NCBI GenBank assembly: GCA_964614855.1
Contig: CAZTMX010000091.1
Coordinates: forward strand, 1-10,941
Direction: 5' to 3'
Source of the DNA: CAWJHE01 sp964614855
Lineage (GTDB): Bacteria; Chloroflexota; Anaerolineae; Anaerolineales; UBA4823
Length of the DNA: 10,941 nucleotides
The notes under the pieces were generated by a model. It worked only from the letters and a program-made list of their open reading frames with translations, searched no databases and was not told where the DNA came from. The translations under genes and the position numbers were made by a program. Shown here piece by piece: positions 1 through 7,243 of the stretch. How positions within the stretch are numbered: the stretch's first letter is position 1; every line of letters starts with the position of its first letter.

Positions 1-40
1 CCGCCAGCTTTTTCAACTATCTCTACTAATTGATCTTCTC

Positions 41-418
41 TTACAAATCCGGATACGCGTCGTCGTCGATGTCTTCATCCAGGTCGTCATCGGAGCCGAT
101 TTCGATCTCGGCTTCTTGCGGCTCCATGCGCACCCACAGCACCAGCATCTGCCCTTCCTCAAGCTCCATGGTGCGGGCCGCCAGGATCGGCGCCTGGCTC
201 TCCAGCCCGTCGCTCTCGCGATATTCCAGAAAGATGGGTTTCTGATTGCGCCAGGCGCGATAACAGCGCTCTACCAGCGCCGGGCCGTTGAAGGTGCGCA
301 GCCGGGTGACCGCTACATCCGACAGGTACGGGCTTTCGTTGATCCCCAACGCCCAACCGTCGTTCACCGCTTCAAAAGCGGGGGTCGGTCCTTCAATAAT
401 TGTGATCTTTTCATCCAT
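41..418 (-). CDS. Small acidic protein of unknown function
   Basis: This encodes 125 residues. I do not recognise the family. The N-terminal ~100 residues look like a compact alpha/beta domain with alternating hydrophobic stretches (ITIIEG near residue 5, MLVLWVRM near 90) and a central basic segment (ERCYRAWRNQKPIF). The last ~27 residues form a strongly acidic tail rich in Asp and Glu (DDDLDEDIDDDAYPDL). No signal peptide or membrane segment is seen, so it is probably cytoplasmic. The ATG at 416-418 is preceded on the minus strand by AGGAG about nine bases upstream, which supports the start. It is divergent from the EthD-like gene at 576, leaving a 157 bp shared upstream region. Codon use is GC-rich like its neighbours. 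The gene call is fairly sure; the function is unknown. Confidence 0.75.
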   Translation of the reverse strand: MDEKITIIEGPTPAFEAVNDGWALGINESPYLSDVAVTRLRTFNGPALVERCYRAWRNQKPIFLEYRESDGLESQAPILAARTMELEEGQMLVLWVRMEPQEAEIEIGSDDDLDEDIDDDAYPDL

Positions 419-575
419 TTACCTTTACTCCTGTTGCGCCGCTGCTGCAGCCTGCATTTTCGCTAACACGCTGCGCCTCCGGCGCAATTTCAGCCACATC
501 ATACCACGTTTCAAAGTTGGATAATCTAAAAGATTCGTTAGCCCTGCGTGTATAATTCAGCCGGGAGATTGATGC
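419..575. promoter_or_regulatory. Divergent intergenic region with a TATAAT box
   Basis: This 157 bp gap separates two divergent genes and should hold both promoters. A consensus TATAAT lies at 551-556 on the plus strand, but no convincing -35 box sits at 17 +/- 1 bp, and the start codon at 576 would leave only a very short leader. The part from about 505 to 540 is AT-richer and contains a small inverted repeat (AATCT/AGATT). The minus-strand promoter was not identified. Confidence 0.35.
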
Positions 576-926
576 ATGCATAAACTGGTGATTTTGATCC
601 ACGCGTCGGATACCTGGCAAAAGCAAGAGGAGCTTTGGCCCGAGTTCTTGCACCTGGTCGAGAGCATGCCCGGGCTGCGCCGGGAAGCTGCCTGCAAGGT
701 CGAGCGCTTCCTGCTTGGCAGCACGCCGGCGGTGTATATGCACGAGTTGTTCTTTGATAACCAGGCTGAGGCCGAAAAAGCCATGGCTTCGCCCCAGGGC
801 GCCCAGGCGGGCGCGCTGCTGCAGCGCATGACCGGCGGGCGTATGACGCTCTTTTTTGCCGATCATAAAGAGGATGACCTGGCTAACATCCAGAAATTCA
901 GGCAGGTGGATGAGACTGAGCAATAG
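576..926 (+). CDS. EthD-family small protein
   Basis: This is a 116-residue protein with the look of an EthD / dimeric alpha-beta-barrel protein. The N-terminal beta strand is HKLVILIHA. A helix carrying EELWPEFLHLVESMPGL follows, then a strand with YMHELFFDN, a helix with AEAEKAMASPQGAQAGALL, and a final strand MTLFFADHK. The pattern 'strand ending in F-x-(D/N), then a helix with ASP-x-G' is typical of EthD proteins, which are about 100 residues long. EthD was named from an ether-degradation cluster, but most members have no known reaction, so no substrate is claimed. The ATG at 576 has GGGAG at 563-567 upstream. The end overlaps the start of the M23 gene by 17 bp, so the two are probably co-transcribed. 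Confidence 0.72.
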   Translation: MHKLVILIHASDTWQKQEELWPEFLHLVESMPGLRREAACKVERFLLGSTPAVYMHELFFDNQAEAEKAMASPQGAQAGALLQRMTGGRMTLFFADHKEDDLANIQKFRQVDETEQ

Positions 927-1707
927 ATCAGGCCGCGCGGGTGGAACCGGCGGCGCCGGCATGAGCGGGTCCAGCCGGGTTGGCCGGGCGCGCAGCACCT
1001 TTACCCCGCTGCGCATGCTCTTGCTGCTGGTGGTGATCCTGGTGGCGGCGCTGGTGGGCGGTTACCTGTACCTGCGCGGCGGCGGCGATAACGACGGGCG
1101 CAATGCCCGCGTGTGGGATTGGCTGCGGAACCCCGGGACGCACCCCGAATGGGCGGTCCTCGCCGGTGAGCGCTGCGGCAGCGCTCCCTTTGTGATGCCC
1201 ACAGACGGTTTTATCGGCTTTCTGTGGGACGATTCGTTCCGCGTCGGTCACCGCCATACAGGCATCGATATCTTTGGCGGCGGCGAGGCCGGTGTGACGC
1301 CGGTGGTAGCTGCCCATGACGGCTACCTGACGCGCCTGCCGGAGTGGAAATCCACCGTCATCATCCGCATCCCGCAGGACCCGCTGCAGCCTGACCGCCA
1401 GATCTGGACCTATTACACCCACCTGGCGGCTCCCGATGGCACGCCGTTTATCTCCGGCGAATTTCCACCGGGGACCTATGAAAAAGCGGTCTCCGCCGGC
1501 ACGCTCCTGGGCTACCAGGGCAATTATTCCGGCGCACCCGGCAGCCCCACCGGCGTACACCTGCATTTTTCGATTGTGCTGGATGACGGCGGCGGGCAGT
1601 TTCTAAACGAGCTGGAGATCGAGAACACGCTTGACCCCAGCCCCTACCTGGGGCTGCAATTGAATGCAGCTCAGGCGGGCGAGGGCGCCCCGGTGTGTGC
1701 GCAGTAA
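910..1707 (+). CDS. Membrane-anchored M23-family peptidase-like protein
   Basis: This encodes about 265 residues from the ATG at 910. An N-terminal Gly/Ser/Arg-rich cytoplasmic stretch is followed by one hydrophobic segment (residues ~36-55, LLLLVVILVAALVGG), so the bulk probably lies outside the membrane as a signal-anchored protein. The C-terminal domain carries lysostaphin/LytM-type M23 zinc motifs: H116-T-G-I-D120 and H217-L-H219, which in this family bind Zn and cut peptidoglycan cross-links. The spacing and the intervening AAHDGYLT strand fit the fold, and all three ligand motifs are present, so activity is plausible. The start is uncertain. The ATG at 910 overlaps the upstream gene's stop and has AGG at 900-902; the ATG at 961 would shorten the N-terminal tail but keep the membrane segment. 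The stop is followed by a run of seven T. Confidence 0.82.
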   Translation: MRLSNRSGRAGGTGGAGMSGSSRVGRARSTFTPLRMLLLLVVILVAALVGGYLYLRGGGDNDGRNARVWDWLRNPGTHPEWAVLAGERCGSAPFVMPTDGFIGFLWDDSFRVGHRHTGIDIFGGGEAGVTPVVAAHDGYLTRLPEWKSTVIIRIPQDPLQPDRQIWTYYTHLAAPDGTPFISGEFPPGTYEKAVSAGTLLGYQGNYSGAPGSPTGVHLHFSIVLDDGGGQFLNELEIENTLDPSPYLGLQLNAAQAGEGAPVCAQ

Positions 1708-1719
1708 ATTTTTTTAGCG

Positions 1720-1847
1720 GGTGCGGCAGCCGCCAGTGCGTGCGCCGTAGCGCTTCGGAAGCAGGCGCAGCAGGCGCAAACGTGTGCGCTGTAGATGTTT
1801 GGAAGCAGGCTCGGCGGGCGCCAATGTGTGCGTTGTAGCGCTCAGAA
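1720..1847. repeat. Three degenerate tandem repeats of 41-44 bp
   Basis: Three head-to-tail copies lie at 1720-1760, 1761-1804 and 1805-1847. Each ends in a GGAA or AGAA motif and contains a TGYGTGCG-NN-GTAG core; copies 2 and 3 match at about 28 of their first 34 aligned positions. The core resembles the last codons and stop of the M23 gene (about 1673-1715). Read in the matching frame, the copies encode the short ends PVRAP, QTCAL and PMCAL before a TAG, compared with PVCAQ before the real TAA. The repeats fill most of the 184 bp gap before the dehydrogenase gene. No ORF of note lies here. Confidence 0.7.
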
Positions 1848-1891
1848 CCTTGTGCAGCGGGCATTTCATTGCCTACTAAAAGGAGCAGTCG

Positions 1892-2563
1892 ATGGAATTT
1901 CGCGATCAAGTTGTGCTGGTAACCGGCGCTGGGAAAGGCCTGGGGAGCAGCATCGCCCTGGCTTTCGCAGCCCAGGGCGCGGTCGTGGCTGCCAACGACC
2001 TGACCCCGGTCAACCTGGATAAAACCCTGGTGTTAATTCGCGCCCAGGGCGGGCAAGCCCGCGAATACCTGTTTGATATCGCCAAACCCCAACCGGTACG
2101 AGCTATGGTGGAGCAAGTGCTGGAGGATTGCGGGCGGATCGATATCCTGGTCAATAACGCCGGTGTGGCCCCCCGTGCGCCGCTGCTGGAGATGGACGAG
2201 TGGGATTGGCAGCGCACCCTGGATGTGAACCTGAGCGGGGTTTTTTACCTGATGCAGGCTGTGGGGCGCGCCATGCGCCGCCAGGGCGGCGGGGTGATGG
2301 TCAACCTGGGTGCCAGCCAACAGCAGTTGAAGCGTGCCCAAAACCAGGCTGCCTACTGCGCCAGCAAAGCAGGGTTGGTCGGCCTGACGCACGCCGCGGC
2401 GCGCGAGCTTGCTGCATACAATATCCGCCTCAACGCCGTTTGCCCGGGTGAAGGGGTTGCGCCAACGGCAGGGCAGGATGCCTCGGCTTTGGTGCTCTTC
2501 CTGTGCAGCCGGGCTGCCGGCAATATCAACGGGCAATCGTTTGAAGTCGCAACATTGGACTGA
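1892..2563 (+). CDS. Short-chain dehydrogenase/reductase, shortened C-terminus
   Basis: This is a 223-residue classical SDR with a Rossmann fold for NAD(P)(H). Visible motifs are the T11-G-A-G-K-G-L-G18 cofactor loop, N88-N-A-G91, N113, S142, Y155-C-A-S-K159 and the P185-G186 turn. The catalytic tetrad N113/S142/Y155/K159 is complete and the 13-residue Ser-Tyr spacing is normal. D36, at the end of the second strand, favours NAD(H) over NADP(H) by family rule. Classical members have about 250 residues; here the stretch after PG186 goes almost straight to the ALVLFLCS helix, so the usual ~25-residue substrate-binding loop is missing, and the C-terminal VDGG motif is replaced by EVATLD. AGGAG at 1881-1885 sets the start. 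It is the first gene of an operon with the hydratase 15 bp downstream. Substrate unknown; a FabG-like hydroxyacyl substrate is possible. Confidence 0.88.
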   Translation: MEFRDQVVLVTGAGKGLGSSIALAFAAQGAVVAANDLTPVNLDKTLVLIRAQGGQAREYLFDIAKPQPVRAMVEQVLEDCGRIDILVNNAGVAPRAPLLEMDEWDWQRTLDVNLSGVFYLMQAVGRAMRRQGGGVMVNLGASQQQLKRAQNQAAYCASKAGLVGLTHAAARELAAYNIRLNAVCPGEGVAPTAGQDASALVLFLCSRAAGNINGQSFEVATLD

Positions 2564-2578
2564 AACCTGGAGGACGAA

Positions 2579-3355
2579 ATGGAAACTGATGCGCTTGTTT
2601 TACGCGAGATTACCGGCAAGGTGGGTGTGCTCACGCTAAACCGCCCGCGCACTCTGAATACGCTCAGCTCGGATATGTTGCAGGCGCTGATGCAGGCGCT
2701 GGATGAGATGGACGCCGACCCAGCCGCCGGCGCTCTGGTGATCACCGGCAACCGGCGCGCCTTCTCCGCCGGGGCGTCCATCAAGGAGATGGCGCAGGCT
2801 TCGGCAGCCGACATGCTGCTGCAAGACCCAGTTGCCCTCTTCGACCGCATCCAGCAGGTCAAAAAACCGGTCATCGCAGCCGTATCCGGTTACTGTCTGG
2901 GCGGCGGCAGTGAACTGGCGCTGTCTTGCGATATGATCGTAGCTTCGGAGACGGCGCGTTTTGGCCAGCCCGAGATCAACCTGGGCATTATCCCCGGTGC
3001 GGGCGGCACCCAGCGCCTGGCGCGCGTCCTGGGTAAGGCGTTGACGATGGAAATGGTGCTCAACGGCCGCACCCTGAGCGCCCAGGAAGCGCTGCAATAT
3101 GGGCTGGTAAACCACGTGGCGCCGGTGGAGAGCTACCTGCAGGTTGCACTGGACCTGGCAGCAGAGATCGCCGGGCGTGCGCCTATCGCCGTCCAGCTTG
3201 CCAAGCAGGCGGTAAACCATGCCTTTGATTCCTTCCTGCAAGAGGGGCTGGCGGCCGAAAGACGGGCCTTTTATCTCCTGTTTGCCACGCAAGACCAGAA
3301 AGAGGGCATGGCGGCATTCCTGGAGAAACGAAAACCGCACTGGAAGGGCGAGTAG
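2579..3355 (+). CDS. Enoyl-CoA hydratase/isomerase (crotonase) family protein
   Basis: This is a 258-residue crotonase-fold protein of normal family length. It probably hydrates enoyl-CoA to 3-hydroxyacyl-CoA in the cytoplasm, in fatty-acid or related acyl-CoA breakdown. The oxyanion-hole segments are FSAGASIKEM (residues 62-71) and LGGG (107-110). The two catalytic glutamates of the hydratases match E112 (GGGSELALSCD) and E132 (GQPEINLGIIPGAGG); the IPGAGGTQRL block at 138-147 is also typical. The usual Asp of the AGADIKEM motif is Ser67 here. GGAGG at 2569-2573 with 5 bp spacing sets the start, and the 15 bp gap after the SDR stop implies one transcript. With an SDR partner, a two-step hydration/oxidation of an acyl-CoA is a reasonable inference, but crotonases also include isomerases and hydrolases. 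Confidence 0.92.
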   Translation: METDALVLREITGKVGVLTLNRPRTLNTLSSDMLQALMQALDEMDADPAAGALVITGNRRAFSAGASIKEMAQASAADMLLQDPVALFDRIQQVKKPVIAAVSGYCLGGGSELALSCDMIVASETARFGQPEINLGIIPGAGGTQRLARVLGKALTMEMVLNGRTLSAQEALQYGLVNHVAPVESYLQVALDLAAEIAGRAPIAVQLAKQAVNHAFDSFLQEGLAAERRAFYLLFATQDQKEGMAAFLEKRKPHWKGE

Positions 3356-3391
3356 CTGCCGCTCCAGCGCGGTTGAAACGATTGAAGGAAT

Positions 3392-4834
3392 TTAGCTGTG
3401 GCTGGGTAAATCGGCCCAGAAGGTCGTCCCGCTGCCCAATTCGCTGCTCACGCCGATTTCGCCGCCGTGGCTTTCGATGATGGACTTGGCGATGGCCAAC
3501 CCCAACCCGCTGCCGCGGCTGACGCCTGCGCGCGTGGGAGCAGTATCGGCGCGGTAAAAGCGCTCAAACACATGCGGCAGGTGCTCGGGGGCGATACCGC
3601 CGCCGCTGTCCTTTACCAGGAAGCGCACCGTGTTTTCCTTCGGCCCGGGTCTGAGCAGCATTTCCACCTTTCCCCCGTCCTGGGTGTATTTGATAGCGTT
3701 CTCCACCAGGTTGTAAAACACCCGACGTAGATGGTCTTCGTTGCCCATCACTTGCGGCAGCCCCGCTTCGATATCCAGCGAGAGATCTACTCCGGCGCGC
3801 GCCGCCCGTATGCTGAAGGTCTCGTACACCTCGTTAGCCACCGAGCCCAGGTCGACCATGGCGCGCTTTACTTCCATCCCGGCGTCCACGCGCGAAAGAT
3901 CCAGCATATCGTTCACCATCAACACCAGCCGGTTGACTTCGCTTTCGATATCGCCCAGGAAGCGGTCCGCTACCACCGGGTCTTCGAGAGCGCCCTCGCG
4001 CAAGGCTTCTGCCCGCAGCTTGACCACAGTCAGGGGGGTGCGCAGCTCGTGGCTGGCGTTGGCCACAAAAGCGCGCAGCTCGTTTACATTGGACTGCAGC
4101 CGGCTGGCCATGTTGTTAAAGGCTTCGCCCAGGCGCTGCAGCTCTTGCGGTCCGCTGGGTTTCACCCGCATGCTCAGGTCGCCCAACTGCATGTGCTCAA
4201 CCGCCTGGGTCAGCACCTGGATGGGGCGCGCCAGCTTGTTGGCCAGCCACCAACCGAATATACTGACGCCGGCGGCGATCACGACCGTCGCGCCTGCCAG
4301 GATCAGCAGCGAACGCTGCACATTTTGCAGCGTGTCTTCCATGGGCATCCCCAGGCGCAAAATACCGGTGACCACGATATCGCGCTGGACCAGCACCGCC
4401 ATATACAGCATTTCTTGCCCCTGGTTATTGGGCCGGATTGCCATCCCCCGGCTCAACTGGCTTTGCAGCGCTTCAATCACCTCGGGGGCATTTTGCCGGT
4501 TGGCGGTAGGCGATAATTCCGGACCCCGGTCCACCAGCGGGGTGAAATTGGATTTATAGACCGTGAATTCCATCTCCGGGTTGTCGGCAAACATCTGGTC
4601 GAGCATATCGTGGATATATTCGGCTTCGATCTTGCCTTCGCGCAGCTCTTCGATGGGCAGCTGCAAGGCATTGCCGGCAGCCACTGCCAGCCCCTGCAGG
4701 TTGTGCTCCGCTTCGGTGATGGCAGCCTGGTAGATGAACTGCGCCGCATAGGCGGCCATCAGGATGATGCTGATCAGCGAAACCGCCAGGTGAGACATCA
4801 CCAGGCTGGCATTTAAGGAACGGATTGATTTCAT
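3392..4834 (-). CDS. Membrane sensor histidine kinase of a two-component system
   Basis: This is a 480-residue kinase. Two membrane segments (residues ~13-33 and ~175-197) frame a ~140-residue extracytoplasmic sensor region that I cannot assign to a known ligand. A HAMP linker follows (~198-250), then the dimerisation domain with the phospho-acceptor box N259-A-S-H262-E-L-R-T-P. The ATPase domain has the N box (N375-L-V-E-N-A), the G1 box (D409-S-G-G-G), the F box (FERFYR) and the G2 box (G441-S-G-L-G-L-A). All catalytic motifs are intact. The ATG at 4832-4834 was chosen because residue 1 here directly precedes the first membrane helix; a longer reading frame upstream runs inside the response-regulator gene. 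The regulator stops 22 bp upstream, so the two form an operon. The gene is convergent with the hydratase, with only 36 bp between them. Confidence 0.93.
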   Translation of the reverse strand: MKSIRSLNASLVMSHLAVSLISIILMAAYAAQFIYQAAITEAEHNLQGLAVAAGNALQLPIEELREGKIEAEYIHDMLDQMFADNPEMEFTVYKSNFTPLVDRGPELSPTANRQNAPEVIEALQSQLSRGMAIRPNNQGQEMLYMAVLVQRDIVVTGILRLGMPMEDTLQNVQRSLLILAGATVVIAAGVSIFGWWLANKLARPIQVLTQAVEHMQLGDLSMRVKPSGPQELQRLGEAFNNMASRLQSNVNELRAFVANASHELRTPLTVVKLRAEALREGALEDPVVADRFLGDIESEVNRLVLMVNDMLDLSRVDAGMEVKRAMVDLGSVANEVYETFSIRAARAGVDLSLDIEAGLPQVMGNEDHLRRVFYNLVENAIKYTQDGGKVEMLLRPGPKENTVRFLVKDSGGGIAPEHLPHVFERFYRADTAPTRAGVSRGSGLGLAIAKSIIESHGGEIGVSSELGSGTTFWADLPSHS

Positions 4835-4856
4835 AGAGGAAATGGTGTCCTTTCTG

Positions 4857-5555
4857 TCAGGACAATTCCTCCGGGCCGGCGAAGCGGTAGCCAAAACCGC
4901 GCACCGTCTGGATATATTTGGGGCTGGCGGGGTCTTCTTCGATCTTGAGCCGCAGCCAGCGCACGTGCACGTCCAGGGTGCGCGGATCACCCACCCAGTC
5001 TTCACCCCACACCAGCTTGATCAGGTCGTCGCGGCTCATGGCGCGCCCGGCGTTTTTCATCAGCAGCGACAGCAGGTCAAACTCACGCGCCGAGACCTGT
5101 AATTCCGTGTCGCCTTTGTACACACGGCGCGCCACGGTATCCAGGCTGAGGTGGCGCATGGCCATAGGCTGGGGCTGGGCGATCTGTTTATCCAGCGCCA
5201 CCCGGCGCAGCAGCGCCTGGATGCGCGCCAGCAGCTCGCGGAAGGAGAAGGGCTTGGCCAGGTAATCATCGGCGCCCACCTCGAGGCCCAACACGCGGTC
5301 GATCTCTTCGCCCTTGGCGGTCAGCATGATCACCGGTGTGGTTACTGAAGTGCGCAGACGCCGGCACACCTCGAACCCGCTGATATCCGGCAGCATCAAG
5401 TCCAGCACGATCAGGTCGGGTTTGTGTTCTTCTACGGCTTTAAGCGCCGAAAGGCCATCGGCAGCAACCAGCACCTGGAAACCTTCGCGGTTGAGGCTGT
5501 AGGTGAGCGAATCGGTGATTAAGGGCTCGTCGTCAACAAGCAGGATGAGTGGCAA
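4857..5555 (-). CDS. OmpR-family response regulator, TTG start
   Basis: This is a 232-residue regulator. The receiver domain (residues ~3-115) has the acidic pair D8/D9, the phosphorylation site D52 (VLDLMLPD), T79 and K101 (AKPF). The C-terminal winged-helix DNA-binding domain (~130-228) has the typical REFDLLSLLMKNAGR, TLDVHVRWLRLKIE and TVRGFGYRF blocks of OmpR/PhoB proteins. The start codon is TTG (plus-strand CAA at 5553-5555), fixed by a strong GGAGGT five bases upstream (5561-5566). It is probably phosphorylated by the kinase encoded just downstream. It is divergent from the multiheme cytochrome, which makes that gene a possible target, but this is inferred from position only. The gene resembles ResD/PhoP-type regulators, and no more exact name is justified. 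Confidence 0.94.
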   Translation of the reverse strand: MPLILLVDDEPLITDSLTYSLNREGFQVLVAADGLSALKAVEEHKPDLIVLDLMLPDISGFEVCRRLRTSVTTPVIMLTAKGEEIDRVLGLEVGADDYLAKPFSFRELLARIQALLRRVALDKQIAQPQPMAMRHLSLDTVARRVYKGDTELQVSAREFDLLSLLMKNAGRAMSRDDLIKLVWGEDWVGDPRTLDVHVRWLRLKIEEDPASPKYIQTVRGFGYRFAGPEELS

Positions 5556-5834
5556 GAGTCACCTCCGTAGTGAGCATTGAAAAATTTGTGAACAGGATAA
5601 TCAGAAGTGCAGTGAAAAAATTCTTCCGCCTGTTCCTTAACATACAAGTATAGCCAATTTCACGGAGTTTGCGCAGTCACTTTCTCAGGGTTTTAATCTA
5701 ATGTTCAGAAATCGGGCCAAAAATCTGTTTTTAGGGTAAAATTTGCAATTATAAATATATATCCATACGTAATGATTGGCTTCCTGTTCGAGCATCAAAA
5801 ATTATAGGTATCAGCCGAAAGGAGAAAAGATCGT
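5556..5834. promoter_or_regulatory. AT-rich divergent regulatory region
   Basis: These 279 bp separate the regulator/kinase operon from the cytochrome gene and contain no ORF worth calling. The GGAGGT of the regulator lies at 5561-5566 (minus) and AAAGGAG of the cytochrome at 5818-5824 (plus). The segment 5720-5765 is very AT-rich, and TATAAA at 5750-5755 is a candidate plus-strand -10, though no good -35 box fits it. No clear direct repeats for an OmpR-type regulator were found by eye. Confidence 0.4.
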
Positions 5835-7079
5835 ATGCGAAAATTCACAAGCAACAAAGTAAGGCTTAGCGGGTTTGTTTTATTACTTCTGGGGGTGTTG
5901 AGTATTCTGGTCTGGGGTTTTTATCCACCCAGCCCGTCCCTGGCAAACGATTTGAGCACAACGTATTTGCCTTTGATTTTTGGCGGCCAACCGGTATCAG
6001 GATTGGGTTCATATGTTGTCCTGGGATGGAACGACCTGGGGATGCACTGCTATGACCTGGATTATTCGACCCTGTCGGTGCTTCCACCGTATAACACGCT
6101 TTGGGCGCAGGTGATCCAGCGCGGTGACCTGCCGCAGGTGATCACGACCGGTGTGACGGTGCATTACGATTTCCCGGACAATACCTACTCGGCAGGCAAG
6201 ACAAATTTTTGGGAGTACGCCGATGAATTGTTCGGGGTGGTGCTGGCGCCGGATATCGGTCTGGCAGGCAAAGGCCTGGCAGGGGAGATGGAGGTAAAAA
6301 GCGACCATTTTGTCGCCGAGGGCATCCCGCTCACGGAGTTCTCCGACAGCCAGCCGGATGTGCCGGACTATTTGCAGCTGGCAAATGTGGTGGTTAAGGA
6401 TGCAAGCGGAAATACGCTAACCAGCAGCCGGGTGGTAGCGCCGGTATCCAGCGAAATGCGCTGCGATGTGTGTCACACCGAACCCTCACCCACCGATTTC
6501 CGCATGAACATCCTGATGCTGCACGATGAAGATAATGGTACCAACCTGGCAGCCCAGGCGGCTGCCGGTACCCCGGTCTTGTGCGCCAGCTGTCATGCCG
6601 ATCCAGCGTTGGGGCTGCCCGGCAACCCGGAACTGCCTTCACTGTCTGCCGCCATGCACGGTGAGCATCAGGACAAGGCCCCCGATTGTTATGCCTGCCA
6701 CCCGGGGCCGCAGACAAAATGCCTGCGGGATACTATGTCCAATGATTTTGGTATGAGCTGCACCGATTGTCACGTGGGCGGGATGGGTGCCTTGGCCAGG
6801 GAAAACCGCACCCCCTGGCGGGATTTACCGCGCTGCGGCGACTGCCATGAGCCGCAATATGCGGAAAACCCCGGAAAGCTGTATCGCGAGTCGATCGGGC
6901 ACGGCGGGTTGTATTGCGAGAGCTGCCACAACAGCACGCACGCCATCCTGCCCAGCCGGGATGCAGATGATAACTTGCAGTCCATCGACCTGCAAGGATA
7001 CGCCGGCACCATCCAGGAGTGCACCGTTTGCCACCTGACACAGCCTACTGCCCCTGGCCCGCACGGGATTCTGCCGTAA
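5835..7079 (+). CDS. Exported seven-heme c-type cytochrome
   Basis: This is a 414-residue protein with a signal peptide or anchor (basic MRKFTSNKVR, then hydrophobic residues ~11-29), so it acts outside the membrane. A YLPLIFGG stretch follows at 44-51. An N-terminal heme-free domain (~57-205) starts with VLGWNDLGMHCYD, a conserved-looking motif with C72. The C-terminal half carries seven CXXCH heme sites at residues 210-214, 250-254, 285-289, 309-313, 334-338, 361-365 and 396-400. Additional histidines (H230, H275, H278, H356, H369) could be axial ligands. The role is probably extracellular or periplasmic electron transfer; the partner and electron acceptor are unknown. AAAGGAG at 5818-5824 supports the start. 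A hairpin plus intrinsic terminator follow, so it appears to be a single-gene transcript. It is divergent from a two-component regulator. Confidence 0.9.
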   Translation: MRKFTSNKVRLSGFVLLLLGVLSILVWGFYPPSPSLANDLSTTYLPLIFGGQPVSGLGSYVVLGWNDLGMHCYDLDYSTLSVLPPYNTLWAQVIQRGDLPQVITTGVTVHYDFPDNTYSAGKTNFWEYADELFGVVLAPDIGLAGKGLAGEMEVKSDHFVAEGIPLTEFSDSQPDVPDYLQLANVVVKDASGNTLTSSRVVAPVSSEMRCDVCHTEPSPTDFRMNILMLHDEDNGTNLAAQAAAGTPVLCASCHADPALGLPGNPELPSLSAAMHGEHQDKAPDCYACHPGPQTKCLRDTMSNDFGMSCTDCHVGGMGALARENRTPWRDLPRCGDCHEPQYAENPGKLYRESIGHGGLYCESCHNSTHAILPSRDADDNLQSIDLQGYAGTIQECTVCHLTQPTAPGPHGILP

Positions 7080-7156
7080 GATGTAGACAAGAAACCTGTG
7101 CGCCGCTCTGCTTTCAGGCGCGGCGCGCACACTTGACCTGATAATAATCCATACCC

Positions 7157-7200
7157 ATCCCTGGCTGTTTAGCACAACCGGCAGCCAGGGATGTTTTATT
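7157..7200 (+). terminator. Rho-independent terminator after the cytochrome gene
   Basis: A perfect 11 bp stem (7157-7167 pairing with 7182-7192, ATCCCTGGCTG and its complement) encloses a 14-base loop and is followed by GTTTTATT at 7193-7200. The position, about 80 bp after the cytochrome stop and before comEC, fits termination of the cytochrome transcript. Confidence 0.75.
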
Positions 7201-7243
7201 CCTGATTTAACAGTAAAATCAATAGCAGAGGAAACACGATCCC

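Noticed and set aside
1..57. Minus-strand frame reading REDQLVEIVEKAG at the left edge, which looks protein-like
   Set aside because: No start codon lies between the upstream in-frame stop and the edge, and too little sequence is visible; it may be chance or part of the next gene's upstream region.
856..909. Earlier ATG for the M23 gene
   Set aside because: It would overlap the EthD-like gene by about 70 bp and add a segment without signal or domain features; starts at 910 or 961 are more likely.
1720..1847. Possible small CRISPR array
   Set aside because: The units are directly adjacent and degenerate along their whole length, with no unique spacers between constant repeats and no cas gene nearby.
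3731..4559. Two long plus-strand open frames of about 260-270 codons
   Set aside because: They are antisense shadows of the sensor kinase, with no recognisable motifs, no ribosome site and odd composition.
4835..5005. A 57-residue N-terminal extension of the sensor kinase frame
   Set aside because: It lies inside the response-regulator gene in another frame, has no membrane or domain character, and the ATG at 4832-4834 fits the kinase start directly before the first membrane helix.
6711..6734. C296 of the cytochrome as part of an eighth heme site
   Set aside because: It reads KCLRD without the second Cys and His of a CXXCH motif.
7097..7131. GC-rich hairpin just after the cytochrome stop
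   Set aside because: The stem is imperfect and no T-run follows; the hairpin at 7157-7200 is the better terminator.
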